Below are positions 41,753-50,336 of a stretch of DNA of 64,000 nt, piece by piece. The notes beneath the pieces are model-generated. The model saw nothing but the letters and a program-made list of their open reading frames with translations, did not search any database and was not told the DNA's origin. This DNA is from Bacillus crepusculi. GTDB lineage: Bacteria; Bacillota; Bacilli; Bacillales; Bacillaceae. Each line of letters begins with the position of its first letter. Position 1 is the stretch's first letter. The stretch covers positions 310,001 to 374,000 of the forward strand of contig NZ_JACXXE010000001.1 of assembly GCF_014764715.1 (NCBI RefSeq). The letters run 5' to 3'. The translations under genes and the position numbers were made by a program.

Positions 41753-41968
41753 CTATTCTGTCAGCTCTAGTAGCACCTCTCCCTCATCGACAAATTCACC
41801 CTCTGCCTTATATACTTTACTGATTACACCTGCCTCTTCTGCAAGAATTGGAATTTCCATTTTCATCGATTCTAAGATGGCGACCTCCTGTCCCTTTTGC
41901 ACTTCATCGCCTTGTTTGACAAGAAGCTTCCATAAGTTCCCGGCCATTTGTATCGTGACGGTTTTCAT
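41753..41968 (-). CDS. yngHB: Biotin carboxyl carrier protein (YngHB)
   Basis: 71 residues, a minimal biotinyl domain. The biotinylation site reads AILESMKMEIPI, with Lys at residue 36, where the usual AMKM has become SMKM. The flanking hairpins (VKQGDEVQKGQE and FVDEGEVLLELTE) are complete. It carries CO2 between YngHA and YngE. Its ATG overlaps the yngHA stop by four bases, so stoichiometric coupled translation is likely. Confidence 0.93.
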   Translation of the reverse strand: MKTVTIQMAGNLWKLLVKQGDEVQKGQEVAILESMKMEIPILAEEAGVISKVYKAEGEFVDEGEVLLELTE

Positions 41969-43314
41969 GAGCGGTTTTCCTCCCTTTTTTTCATCAAAAA
42001 ATCGGTTGTGATGCTGCCATGTAAGAAAGCAGCTGATCCGGCCATTTCTCTTAAAAGTGGTAAATTGGTTTTGATCCCTTCTATTTCATATGCTTGTAAA
42101 GCTTCTTTTAATCGTCCTATTGCGAGTTGTCGTGTATTGCCGTAAACGATCATCTTCGCCATCATTGGATCGTAAAATGGGGTAATGACGCTCCCGTTTG
42201 TGATGCTTGACTCATGGCGTATATAGGGAGCTTCAGGCATAGAAAGCCTAGTGATTGTTCCAGGTGATGGATAAAAGGTGACTGGATCTTCTGCATAGAT
42301 TCTGACCTCGATGGCATGCCCGATTTGATGAATATCCTCTTGATTAAAGGAAAGCGGCTCTAATGCAGCGATTTTCAGCTGCTCTTCGACAAGATCAATG
42401 CCTGTGATTTCTTCTGTGACAGGGTGCTCTACTTGCAATCTCGTGTTCATTTCTAGAAAATAAAATTGTTGATTTTGATCGACTAAACATTCAATCGTCC
42501 CTGCATTTTCATAGCCAATCGCTTTGGCTGCTTTGACGGCCATTTGCCCCATTTCATGTCTGACTGATTCATCGAGACAGGCGGCCGGTGCTTCTTCAAT
42601 GATTTTCTGGTGTCTTCTTTGGAGTGAACAGTCACGCTCAAATAAGTGAACCCCGTGGCCGAAGGAATCAAAGAGAACTTGGATTTCGATGTGCCGCGCG
42701 TCTTCAATGACCTTTTCCATATACAGCGTCCCGTCGTTGAAAAAGCTTTGCGCTCTTTTTTGATTCCCTTCAAAAGCCCTATGCAGCTCCTCATCATTTC
42801 GAACGAGCTGCATGCCAATGCCCCCGCCTCCGCTTGATGCCTTGAGCATGATGGGATAACCGAGTGACTGCGCTTTACTCACCCCTTCATCTGCGTCATG
42901 CAGCGGGGCTGAAACGCCTGGTACAATTGGGATGCCCGCACGAGCCATCGTTTTTCTCGCTTCAATTTTATTCCCCATTTGCTGAATGACTTGTGCAGAT
43001 GGTCCAATAAAGGCGATTCCTTCGCTCCGGCAGCGTTCAGCAAAAGCGGCGTTCTCTGATAAAAGACCATATCCAGGATGGATGGCATCTGTATTTGTTT
43101 GTTTGGCGACCTCAATAATCGCTTCTATGTTTAAATAGCTCTCAGATACTTTTGCGCCTCCAATCGGAAAGGCGCTATCTGCTTCTTGCACATGAAGCGC
43201 ATGCTTATCTGCCTCTGAATAAACGGCGATTGTTTTGATCCCGAGCCGTTTACAGGTCCGAATTACTCTACGGGCTATTTCGCCTCGATTGGCAATCAGT
43301 ACTTGCTTAAACAT
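41965..43314 (-). CDS. yngHA: Biotin carboxylase subunit (YngHA)
   Basis: About 449 residues from the ATG at 43314, giving the typical MFKQVLIANRGEIARRV start with AAGGAG 11 bases upstream; a GTG four codons earlier directly abuts that site and is rejected. ATP-grasp motifs: HPGYGLLSENAAFA, KASSGGGGIGMQLV, LFERDCSLQRRHQKIIEEAPA and LEMNTRLQVEHPVTEEITG. It carboxylates biotin on YngHB using ATP and bicarbonate. It is followed by yngHB with a 4-base overlap. Confidence 0.93.
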   Translation of the reverse strand: MFKQVLIANRGEIARRVIRTCKRLGIKTIAVYSEADKHALHVQEADSAFPIGGAKVSESYLNIEAIIEVAKQTNTDAIHPGYGLLSENAAFAERCRSEGIAFIGPSAQVIQQMGNKIEARKTMARAGIPIVPGVSAPLHDADEGVSKAQSLGYPIMLKASSGGGGIGMQLVRNDEELHRAFEGNQKRAQSFFNDGTLYMEKVIEDARHIEIQVLFDSFGHGVHLFERDCSLQRRHQKIIEEAPAACLDESVRHEMGQMAVKAAKAIGYENAGTIECLVDQNQQFYFLEMNTRLQVEHPVTEEITGIDLVEEQLKIAALEPLSFNQEDIHQIGHAIEVRIYAEDPVTFYPSPGTITRLSMPEAPYIRHESSITNGSVITPFYDPMMAKMIVYGNTRQLAIGRLKEALQAYEIEGIKTNLPLLREMAGSAAFLHGSITTDFLMKKREENRS

Positions 43315-43322
43315 TGCTGTCT

Positions 43323-44960
43323 TCACTCCTTTATTAGATCAAGCGCCTGTTTTTTTAGTCGGAATTTTTGAATTTTCCCTGAGGCGGTCATTGGATACTC
43401 ATCTGTAATGAAAAAATATTTCGGGATTTTGTATCGTGCCATTTGCGCCTTACAAAAGTTGGTTAATGTCTCAATCGTGACTGACCTACCTTGTTTGAGC
43501 CGAATGAATGCGGCTGCTTCCTCTCCATATGTCTCGTCAGGAATACCAACAACCTGTGCGTCGAGAATCGCTGGATGTGTGTAAAGAACGTCCTCAATCT
43601 CTTTTGGGTAAACATTCTCTCCGCCTCTAATGATCATCTCTTTCAGCCGGCCTGTGATTTTCACATAGCCGTCATCATCCATCTCAGCTAAATCTCCCGT
43701 ATGAAGCCAGCCATCCTTATCGATGACTTCATTTGTGGCTTCTTCGTTTTTATAGTAGCCTTTCATCACATGGTAGCCTCTTGTACACAGCTCTCCTTGC
43801 TCTCCTCTTGGTACTTCACTCGTCGTGCCTGGTCTGGCGATTTTCACTTCGATATGAGGAAGCGCTCGACCGACCGTTTGAACCCGTCTTTCAAATGAAT
43901 CATCGGTTCTTGTTTGGGTAATGACAGGTGAGCTTTCGGTCTGACCATAGGCAATTGTCAACTCCCTCAATCCCATTTTTTCAATGACTGCCTTCATCAC
44001 ATGGGATGGGCAAAGAGATCCCGCCATAATGCCCGTTCGTAATGTGGACAGATCGTATTGATGGAAATTCGGATGATTGAGCTCTGCGATAAACATTGTC
44101 GGGACGCCGTGAAGAACGGTGCACTTCTCTTTTTCCACTGTTTGGAGGACTCGCTCAGGATGGAACAATTCGGCTGGAATGATCGTTCCCCCTTTTGTCA
44201 GACAAGCAAGCACGCCAAGAACGGAGCCGAAGCAATGAAAGAATGGCACGGGGATACACATTCGGTCCTTTTGGGTGAGCTTCATACAATCTGCGATTTG
44301 ACTGGCATTGCAGACGATGTTGGTATGGCTAAGCATGACTCCTTTTGGATAGCCGGTTGTGCCTGAGGTATATTGCATATTAATGACGTCATCAGGCACA
44401 AGCTCATCCATTCGTTTCTCCCACTCATGATCCTCTGTTCTTTTGGCAGCGGCTTGAATACTGTCCCAGCTTCGCATGCCCTTTGGCATGTGCTCGCCAA
44501 TATAGACGACACTTTTTAAATAAGGAAAAGATGCGGATGTGATCTCATCTTGAGTAGCTGTTTGCAGCTCTGGAATGAGCTCTTCAAGCATTTTGACATA
44601 GGATGTCTCTTTAAAGCCGTCTACGATAAACAGCATGCTGCTATCAGAGTGCTTTAGTAAATAAGCCAGCTCCTGCGATTGAAAATTTGTATTCACGGTG
44701 ACAAGAACGGCTCCAATGGAGGCGCAGGCGAATTGCAGAATGAGCCATTCAGGTACATTTGGTGCCATGATGGCGATATGATCGCCCTTTTGAACCCCTA
44801 ATGCCATAAGACCTTTCCCTATTTCCTTGACCTCCCTATAAAACGCTTCATATGAATAACGTAAAGAACGTTCTGGATACACAATGGCTTCATGTGCTGG
44901 GTGCTGCTCCGTTTTCTCTCTTAATAGGGAGCCGATCGTCTGCGGGTAAATCGACATCAT
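43323..44960 (-). CDS. yngI: Acyl-CoA synthetase (YngI)
   Basis: 545 residues, ANL superfamily. MQYTSGTTGYPKGVMLSHTN near 190-210, AYGQTESSPVI, GWLHTGDLAEMDDDGY and the C-terminal catalytic Lys in MTASGKIQKFRLKK. Length and motifs match B. subtilis YngI and medium/branched-chain acyl-CoA ligases. It would activate a branched or short acid such as isovalerate for the dehydrogenase YngJ encoded upstream. GGAGG lies before two consecutive ATG codons; the first is used. Confidence 0.9.
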   Translation of the reverse strand: MMSIYPQTIGSLLREKTEQHPAHEAIVYPERSLRYSYEAFYREVKEIGKGLMALGVQKGDHIAIMAPNVPEWLILQFACASIGAVLVTVNTNFQSQELAYLLKHSDSSMLFIVDGFKETSYVKMLEELIPELQTATQDEITSASFPYLKSVVYIGEHMPKGMRSWDSIQAAAKRTEDHEWEKRMDELVPDDVINMQYTSGTTGYPKGVMLSHTNIVCNASQIADCMKLTQKDRMCIPVPFFHCFGSVLGVLACLTKGGTIIPAELFHPERVLQTVEKEKCTVLHGVPTMFIAELNHPNFHQYDLSTLRTGIMAGSLCPSHVMKAVIEKMGLRELTIAYGQTESSPVITQTRTDDSFERRVQTVGRALPHIEVKIARPGTTSEVPRGEQGELCTRGYHVMKGYYKNEEATNEVIDKDGWLHTGDLAEMDDDGYVKITGRLKEMIIRGGENVYPKEIEDVLYTHPAILDAQVVGIPDETYGEEAAAFIRLKQGRSVTIETLTNFCKAQMARYKIPKYFFITDEYPMTASGKIQKFRLKKQALDLIKE

Positions 44961-45002
44961 TGCTTTCCTCCCTCATAAATAGTAAGCGTTTTCATCATGA
45001 GG

Positions 45003-46145
45003 TTACGCTAATAGCTGTCTTGCGATGACTAGACGCTGAATTTCAGAGGTTCCTTCTCCGATTTCCATCAGCTTGGCGTCTCTTACAAGTCGCTCTACAC
45101 CGCATTCTTTCATATAGCCTGTTCCTCCGTGAATTTGGACCGCATCAAGACTTGCTTTTGTCGCCATTTCAGAAGCGAAAAGCTTGGCATAGGCAGCTTC
45201 CTTTGTAAATGGCTTGCCGCTGTCTTTCAGCCAAGCGGCTTTCCATACCATTTGTCTGGCGAGTTCTATTTGCATCGCCATATCTGCCAGCTTAAACTGA
45301 ATGGCTTGAAAGGAGGAGATCGTCTGCCCAAATTGTTTTCTTTCCTTTGCGTAGGATAGCGAGGCATCAAGTGCCGCTTGCGCGATGCCAACAGAAAGGG
45401 CAGCAATCGAAATTCGTCCCCCGTCTAATGTATATAAAAATTGCTTGAACCCTTTGTTTGGGTCTCCTAATATGTGATGTGTTGGTACACGTACGCCGTC
45501 TAAAATGATTTCAGCCGTATCTGAACCGCGCACCCCCATTTTGTCATATGGATTGGTAATGGACAGCCCTTTTTGCCCTTTCTCTACAATGAACGCCGAG
45601 ATGATCGGGCGGCCGTGCTCATCATGATCTGTGACAGCTGTAACGATAATGGTTCTGGCAAAATTAGCATTTGTAATCCAGCACTTCTCTCCGCTGATGA
45701 CATACTCTTGTCCGTCTTTGACCGCTTTTGTTTTCGTTCCTTTTGCATCAGATCCTGCGTTTGGCTCTGTTAATCCGAAGGAACCGAGTGCTGTTCCAGA
45801 TGCTAGCGGGACAAGGTGATCCATCTTTTGCTCCTCAGTACCGAAGTAATAAAGCGGGCTTGCACCTAAGGAAACGGCTGCGGCATAGCTAAGACCTGTA
45901 CTTGCACATTGCTTTCCAATCTCTTCTACAGCGAGCGCATACGATATCGTATCTCCTCCCGACCCTCCATATTTTTCTGGAAAGGGTATGCCCATAAAGC
46001 CTAACTCCCCCATTTTTTGAAATGTTTTGATAGGAAATACGGCCTGTTCATCAATCGTTTGAGCGAGCGGTGCAATTTCTGCTTTGGCGAATTCTTTGAC
46101 CATCTGGCGGATCATTTGTTGCTCTTTCGTTAATTCAAAGTCCAT
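45003..46145 (-). CDS. yngJ: Acyl-CoA dehydrogenase (YngJ, isovaleryl-CoA type)
   Basis: 380 residues, full-length flavoprotein. SFGLTEPNAGSDAKG, CWITNANFARTIIV, DGGRISIAALSVGIAQAALD, RKQFGQTISSFQAIQFKLADM and the C-terminal IHGGTGYMKECGVERLVRDAKLMEIGEGTSEIQ stretch are classic; the catalytic Glu is expected in the family segment around residue 365 or, in isovaleryl-CoA dehydrogenases, in an alternative helix. It starts the operon by oxidising isovaleryl-CoA or a similar substrate. In B. subtilis this operon is expressed in the mother cell under SigE; I could not place a convincing SigE box upstream here. Confidence 0.92.
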   Translation of the reverse strand: MDFELTKEQQMIRQMVKEFAKAEIAPLAQTIDEQAVFPIKTFQKMGELGFMGIPFPEKYGGSGGDTISYALAVEEIGKQCASTGLSYAAAVSLGASPLYYFGTEEQKMDHLVPLASGTALGSFGLTEPNAGSDAKGTKTKAVKDGQEYVISGEKCWITNANFARTIIVTAVTDHDEHGRPIISAFIVEKGQKGLSITNPYDKMGVRGSDTAEIILDGVRVPTHHILGDPNKGFKQFLYTLDGGRISIAALSVGIAQAALDASLSYAKERKQFGQTISSFQAIQFKLADMAMQIELARQMVWKAAWLKDSGKPFTKEAAYAKLFASEMATKASLDAVQIHGGTGYMKECGVERLVRDAKLMEIGEGTSEIQRLVIARQLLA

Positions 46146-46250
46146 CCTGCTTCCTCCTTTGGCTCTTTTCTATCATATTTATTAATCAGGTAGCTGCTTC
46201 ATGCCAAGCTTGATTGAATTCAGAAAATTAAAATAAGAAAAGTAGAAAAT

Positions 46251-46292
46251 AAAAAAGCATGAATGAAGATATATCCTCATTCATGCTTTTTT
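46251..46292 (-). terminator. Terminator of yngK
   Basis: AAAAAAGCATGAATGA (46251-46266) pairs perfectly over 16 bp with TCATTCATGCTTTTTT (46277-46292) around a 10-base loop. It ends the yngK transcript and isolates the yngJ operon promoter region (46146-46250), which is otherwise AT-rich and featureless. Confidence 0.93.
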
Positions 46293-46294
46293 CG

Positions 46295-47833
46295 TTATTT
46301 TACTGTTTTTATAGAAGGCTTGCTTTCATGATGAAGGCGATTGAGAGCCGTTACTTTGTAGGTATCTCGCTGCTTCTGATTGACTGAAAGGTCTTTGACA
46401 GAGGTCAGCGGGCCTTTTTCTTTTCTGACCGTTTGTAGTAATTCATATGTTCCTTTATTCGTCAATCGATAGACCGCATAATAGGAAGCAGTAGAATGCG
46501 GATCATTTTTGATCTGTAAAGCTGCGCCATCTCCTGTTTTCTTCACAGATTGGATGACTGGCTTTTTTGGAGCTTTCTGATGAAGCCATGGCATTTCTGG
46601 AATGAGTGCTGGTTTATGATAGGTTTCTTCTATTAATCGATCCTTTACATTCAAAGGGTTGCGATTGATATCCTTCAGGCTAAAATGCATGCTTCCTTGT
46701 ACGAGCTGCGACTGCCTGTTCAGCTTGATCTGCCTAAAATATTCTTCTGGGTCAGACCAAGCAGGGTCACTATTTTGATTGATTTTATAAGTCGCCTGAC
46801 CAATGTATAGGTGAACGGGCTCACCCTTCACTTCATTTGACCACCATTTCGTTAGTACATCATAGGCGGCTGCCTGAAAGCCGATGCTCCAGTAAATTTG
46901 CGGGGTGACGTAATCGATATTGTGCTGCTCAATCCACTTTCTAGTATCCGCATACAAATCATCGTAATTGGTCATACCTGCTGTGGTATTTGAGCCAGTT
47001 GGATCGTCTTTTATATTGCGCCATACACCAAACGGACTAATACCGAATTTCACATACGGCTTTTCTTTCTTTATCGTATCGTTGATTTGCTGCACCAATT
47101 GGTTCACATTATCTCTTCGCCAATCTTCTATGTTCGTGAATTCTTTTTTTCCATATGTTTCATACGTTTCTTGATCTGGAAACGGCACACCGGCTATTTT
47201 ATTCGGGTAAAAATAATCATCCATATGGACCGCATCAATATCGTAGTTTTTCACGACTTCTTCTATGCCGCCGACAATGAAGTCCTGAGCATCAGGGATG
47301 CCTGGATTAAAGTAAAGCTGATTTCCGTAGGCAATCGTCCAATCAGGATGTTTTCTTGCAGGGTGATCGGCTGATAAGCGGCTGAGGTCGGTATGATTCA
47401 TTGTGATTCGATAAGGGTTAAACCATGCATGAAATTCCAGGCCTCGTTTATGTGCTTCTTCTATCATGAACTCAAGCGGATCATACCCAGGATCTTTCCC
47501 TTGTGTCCCGGTCAAATATTCGGACCACGGCCCATATGCCGAAGGATAAAAGGCATCTGCTGTTGGTTTAATTTGCATGATGACGGCGTTCATATTCATT
47601 GCTTTGATGTCATCTAACAATTGAATAAACTCTTGTTTCTGCTCATTTGCGGGCAGTCCTTTCTTTGAAGGCCAATCCAAGTTATAAACCGATGCGATCC
47701 ACACCGCGCGCATCTCTCTTGTGCTTTCAAGCTTCCCTTTTGGCATTGGACGAGCTAGACTGCTAGAAGGAATCAATAAGAATACAAACATTAAAATGAG
47801 TGTTAGAACCGTCATACTGCTCTTTTTCAACAT
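46295..47833 (-). CDS. yngK: Secreted glycosyl hydrolase-like protein (GHL10, YngK)
   Basis: About 512 residues from the ATG at 47833, the best spaced from GAGG; upstream GTG and ATG codons lie too close. A signal peptide (LKKSSMTVLTLILMFVFLLI) is followed by a TIM-barrel domain of the GHL10/DUF187 type: EMRAVWIASVYNLDWPS, NAVIMQIKPTADAFYPS, EFHAWFNPYRI, DIDAVHMDDYFYP and DYVTPQIYWSIGF. A C-terminal fibronectin-like tail begins near 430. The related family is thought to act on cell-wall or surface glycans, but activity is not established. It follows a tyrosine-phosphatase-like gene closely. Confidence 0.9.
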   Translation of the reverse strand: MLKKSSMTVLTLILMFVFLLIPSSSLARPMPKGKLESTREMRAVWIASVYNLDWPSKKGLPANEQKQEFIQLLDDIKAMNMNAVIMQIKPTADAFYPSAYGPWSEYLTGTQGKDPGYDPLEFMIEEAHKRGLEFHAWFNPYRITMNHTDLSRLSADHPARKHPDWTIAYGNQLYFNPGIPDAQDFIVGGIEEVVKNYDIDAVHMDDYFYPNKIAGVPFPDQETYETYGKKEFTNIEDWRRDNVNQLVQQINDTIKKEKPYVKFGISPFGVWRNIKDDPTGSNTTAGMTNYDDLYADTRKWIEQHNIDYVTPQIYWSIGFQAAAYDVLTKWWSNEVKGEPVHLYIGQATYKINQNSDPAWSDPEEYFRQIKLNRQSQLVQGSMHFSLKDINRNPLNVKDRLIEETYHKPALIPEMPWLHQKAPKKPVIQSVKKTGDGAALQIKNDPHSTASYYAVYRLTNKGTYELLQTVRKEKGPLTSVKDLSVNQKQRDTYKVTALNRLHHESKPSIKTVK

Positions 47834-47857
47834 GTTTTGCATCACCTCATAACAAGT

Positions 47858-48664
47858 TTATTCTGCGTTTTGTGATGGAATACCAGCAGATGGTGTCAGC
47901 ATGATGTTTTTCATTTCATTGAGCTGGGCTTCAGGTACTTCGCAGGCTTCGATTAAATACTGCTCTGCACTCCCGTATGTCTCCATCATCTCGTTTAGCA
48001 CATCTTCAAGATAATCTTGCTGCACACCAAGAAGCGGCTGAATTTGCTTTTTTGATACCCGGTATAAACTCATCATTCGAATAAATCGCTGCTGCCTTCT
48101 AACAAGCATTTGCACGCCTTCATTGGAACGCATGTATTCACTTAAAACGGTATGCACCGGTACACCTGCAGCTAATTGAATAAGAGCAGATAAAAACCCT
48201 GTACGGTCCTTCCCACTCGTGCAGTGAAGCATCAGTGGATAATTGCTCTCGTCTGACAGTAGTGCAAACAGCTGCTGAATCTCTTTTTTACGCTCGGTGA
48301 GCATGCTTTGATATAAATTTTTCATGATTGGCGTAAATGAGAGAGACTTCCCTTCTGCTATCAGCATACGAAACATCTTCCATTTACTTGGCATCATGCT
48401 GTCAGGCTGCATAGGGATATGAACAATTTTGTCAAGTTCCTTGATTTTTGCTGGATGTGATTTACGTTCTGAGGTTGTACGGAGGTCACAAACGGTTTGA
48501 ATCCCAAGCTTCGAGAATATCGTGATATCTTGTTTCGTCAGGCGGGATAAATCTGCGGATCGATAAATCATTCCGTGCTTCATGACCATTTTGTCTGTTG
48601 TTTCAAGTCCTCCTACTTCTCTAAAATTTGCAAGCTGTGAAAATTGATTGTTTGACTGATTCAT
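47858..48664 (-). CDS. Tyrosine-protein phosphatase-like protein (DSP/Y_phosphatase3 type)
   Basis: 268 residues. NFREVGGLET near the start, TVCDLRTTSERKSHP and the P-loop HCTSGKDRTGFLSAL with Cys148 and Arg154 define a Cys-based phosphatase of the group that includes MptpB/LipA-like atypical phosphatases active on phosphotyrosine, phosphoserine or phosphoinositides. No signal peptide. It is the first gene before yngK with 24 bases between them, so they are probably cotranscribed. A link between the two activities is not evident. Confidence 0.85.
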   Translation of the reverse strand: MNQSNNQFSQLANFREVGGLETTDKMVMKHGMIYRSADLSRLTKQDITIFSKLGIQTVCDLRTTSERKSHPAKIKELDKIVHIPMQPDSMMPSKWKMFRMLIAEGKSLSFTPIMKNLYQSMLTERKKEIQQLFALLSDESNYPLMLHCTSGKDRTGFLSALIQLAAGVPVHTVLSEYMRSNEGVQMLVRRQQRFIRMMSLYRVSKKQIQPLLGVQQDYLEDVLNEMMETYGSAEQYLIEACEVPEAQLNEMKNIMLTPSAGIPSQNAE

Positions 48665-48776
48665 AGAAGTTATTAATCCTTTCTTCCTTCATTTTTCCTT
48701 TCTCTATCATACGCTTTTATAGAATAGGAGAAAAGAGGAGAAAACGACTAGGTCATCATGTAAGAGGAATTATTGG

Positions 48777-48782
48777 TATAAT
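48777..48782 (+). promoter_or_regulatory. -10 box of the DeoR-type gene
   Basis: A perfect TATAAT lies 38 bases before the chosen ATG at 48820. It overlaps an earlier in-frame ATG at 48781, which argues against that ATG as a start. The -35 region is weak. Confidence 0.45.
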
Positions 48783-48819
48783 GAAAAAAAGGACATTCGG
48801 AATGATTGGAGATTGTAGC

Positions 48820-49581
48820 ATGATCAAAACAAAACGCATCCAGCAAATCAAAGAGTATGTGTTTGACCGGGAATCTGCCTCACTTGATGAGCTTGTGGCG
48901 CATTTTGGCGTCTCAAAAAACACGATACGCCGAGATGTACAAGCATTGGTCGAATCCGGCGTGCTAAAGAAAGTGTACGGCGGTGTGGCTGTGAACCACT
49001 CAACGTTAGTGGTGTATCACGAGCGTAAAACCCGTCAAATGAGTAAAAAACAATTGATCGGTCAGACCGCTGCCGCTTTTGTTGAAAATGGAGATATGAT
49101 TTTTGTGGATTCTGGTACGACGACGCTCGAAATGCTTCCGTATTTGGCGGAAAAACAGGTGACCGTTGTGACAAATAACGTGGATTTCATTACACAGGCG
49201 ATGCCTTATGAAAATCTTACCATCTTTTCGACCGGCGGGATGCTTGAGCGAAAAACGAATTCTTTCGTCGGCTATCAAAGTGTAGAGCGTCTAAAAGCAT
49301 ACAATGTGAATAAAGCGTTTATTGCGTCAACTGGTTTATCCATTGATCACGGGGTTACGAATTCTTCCCCGCTTGAAACAGATATTAAAAAAACACTCGT
49401 TCAAAAAAGTGCAAAAACGTTTTTATTAGTCGATGACAGTAAATTCGATCATTATGCACTGACCACGTTTTGTGACTTACAAGATATTGATGTCGTCGTG
49501 ACCAATAAAGAACCAAATGAAGATTATCTTCAATATGGAAAAGAGCACGATGTGCACTTTATCACGCCTTCATCAACTTAG
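48820..49581 (+). CDS. DeoR-family sugar-metabolism regulator
   Basis: 253 residues. The N-terminal HTH contains KTKRIQQIKEYVFDRESASL and LVAHFGVSKNTIRRDVQALV followed by KKVYGGVAV. The C-terminal sensor domain has DSGTTTLEMLPYLA, TVVTNNVDFI, STGGML.RKTNSFVG and a FIASTGLSIDHGVTNS phosphosugar-binding region. The ATG at 48820 has GGAG 8 bases upstream. It resembles IolR- and GlcR-type repressors but sits alone, with no obvious sugar operon adjacent. It may act at a distance, or on the adjacent divergent phosphatase-yngK unit. Confidence 0.87.
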   Translation: MIKTKRIQQIKEYVFDRESASLDELVAHFGVSKNTIRRDVQALVESGVLKKVYGGVAVNHSTLVVYHERKTRQMSKKQLIGQTAAAFVENGDMIFVDSGTTTLEMLPYLAEKQVTVVTNNVDFITQAMPYENLTIFSTGGMLERKTNSFVGYQSVERLKAYNVNKAFIASTGLSIDHGVTNSSPLETDIKKTLVQKSAKTFLLVDDSKFDHYALTTFCDLQDIDVVVTNKEPNEDYLQYGKEHDVHFITPSST

Positions 49582-49622
49582 GAGCCACGAATGCTTGGAC
49601 CAGTTTTATAGAATGACGACTA

Positions 49623-49654
49623 AAAAAACGGCTCAGGAATTTGAGCCGTTTTTT
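49623..49654. terminator. Bidirectional terminator between the DeoR gene and a convergent gene
   Basis: AAAAAACGGCTCA (49623-49635) and TGAGCCGTTTTTT (49642-49654) pair perfectly over 13 bp with a 6-base loop. The T tract on one strand touches the stop codon of the convergent gene. Confidence 0.92.
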
Positions 49655-50211
49655 CATTCATTTATCTCAAGCTGCATCATGAGGTGGAATAAAAATTGAT
49701 ACATGGACGAGATGACATCTATGAAAGACGTATCTTCATGGATGCCCTCAAGCTCAAGAAGCGGTAAATTCACATCGAATAAGCCGTCTTGTCCATTAAA
49801 TTGAAGCTGAGCACCCTTTAATGAAGACAGCATATCCTTTAGAATGCCCGTATCTTTTTTAGGACGTTTTAATCCGAATAACACGGTATACGTTTGAAAC
49901 ACTTCATCCCATTCAATGGCTAATCCATCGACTTTCACTACATCAAACCACTTCGATTCGATATAAATGAATTCTTTTTTTTGTTGTTTTACATATGTAA
50001 GCGGTGTGTTTAAAAATGAGGCGGCTTCGGTTTGAATCATTTCCTCTGATTCCTTGTCCACACGCTCTATATATACATCGCTAAAGCGCGCTTCTTCCTT
50101 TATTCTTGCACCTTCTAACGGCCAATTGTGACGCGCAGCTTCGTTATATTCAAAGTCCGTCAGCGCCTGCCCTTCTTTCAATAAATCTTGTAAGCGATTT
50201 TTAAGCGACAT
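49654..50211 (-). CDS. Conserved hypothetical protein, cytoplasmic
   Basis: About 185 residues from the ATG at 50211, which follows AAGGAGACATAGCC; upstream codons lack a site. There is no signal peptide or membrane segment. The protein starts SLKNRLQDLLKEGQALTDFE and has a mixed alpha/beta look, with an EFIYIESKWFDVVKVDGLAI strand region and a C-terminal hydrophobic helix MYQFLFHLMMQLE. I do not recognise a family or catalytic motif. It is divergent from the glycolate-type regulator across a 125-base region that contains a small palindrome, so joint regulation is possible. Confidence 0.7.
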   Translation of the reverse strand: MSLKNRLQDLLKEGQALTDFEYNEAARHNWPLEGARIKEEARFSDVYIERVDKESEEMIQTEAASFLNTPLTYVKQQKKEFIYIESKWFDVVKVDGLAIEWDEVFQTYTVLFGLKRPKKDTGILKDMLSSLKGAQLQFNGQDGLFDVNLPLLELEGIHEDTSFIDVISSMYQFLFHLMMQLEINE

Positions 50212-50289
50212 GGCTATGTCTCCTTTCTTCTCCTTCATGTGCGTTTATTATTTTAGCATAACTCATGAAAAGAAAGATATATCTCAGTA

Positions 50290-50304
50290 TATGATGGTAT
50301 CATA
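50290..50304. promoter_or_regulatory. Palindrome TATGAT-GGT-ATCATA in divergent promoter region
   Basis: A perfect 6+3+6 inverted repeat sits 33 bases before the regulator's start, in the region shared with the divergent hypothetical gene. It could be an operator of the CdaR-type regulator, or simply contain -10 boxes (TATGAT) in both directions. Confidence 0.35.
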
Positions 50305-50336
50305 GTGTAAAAAGAAACATCTCGGAGGGGTACGTT

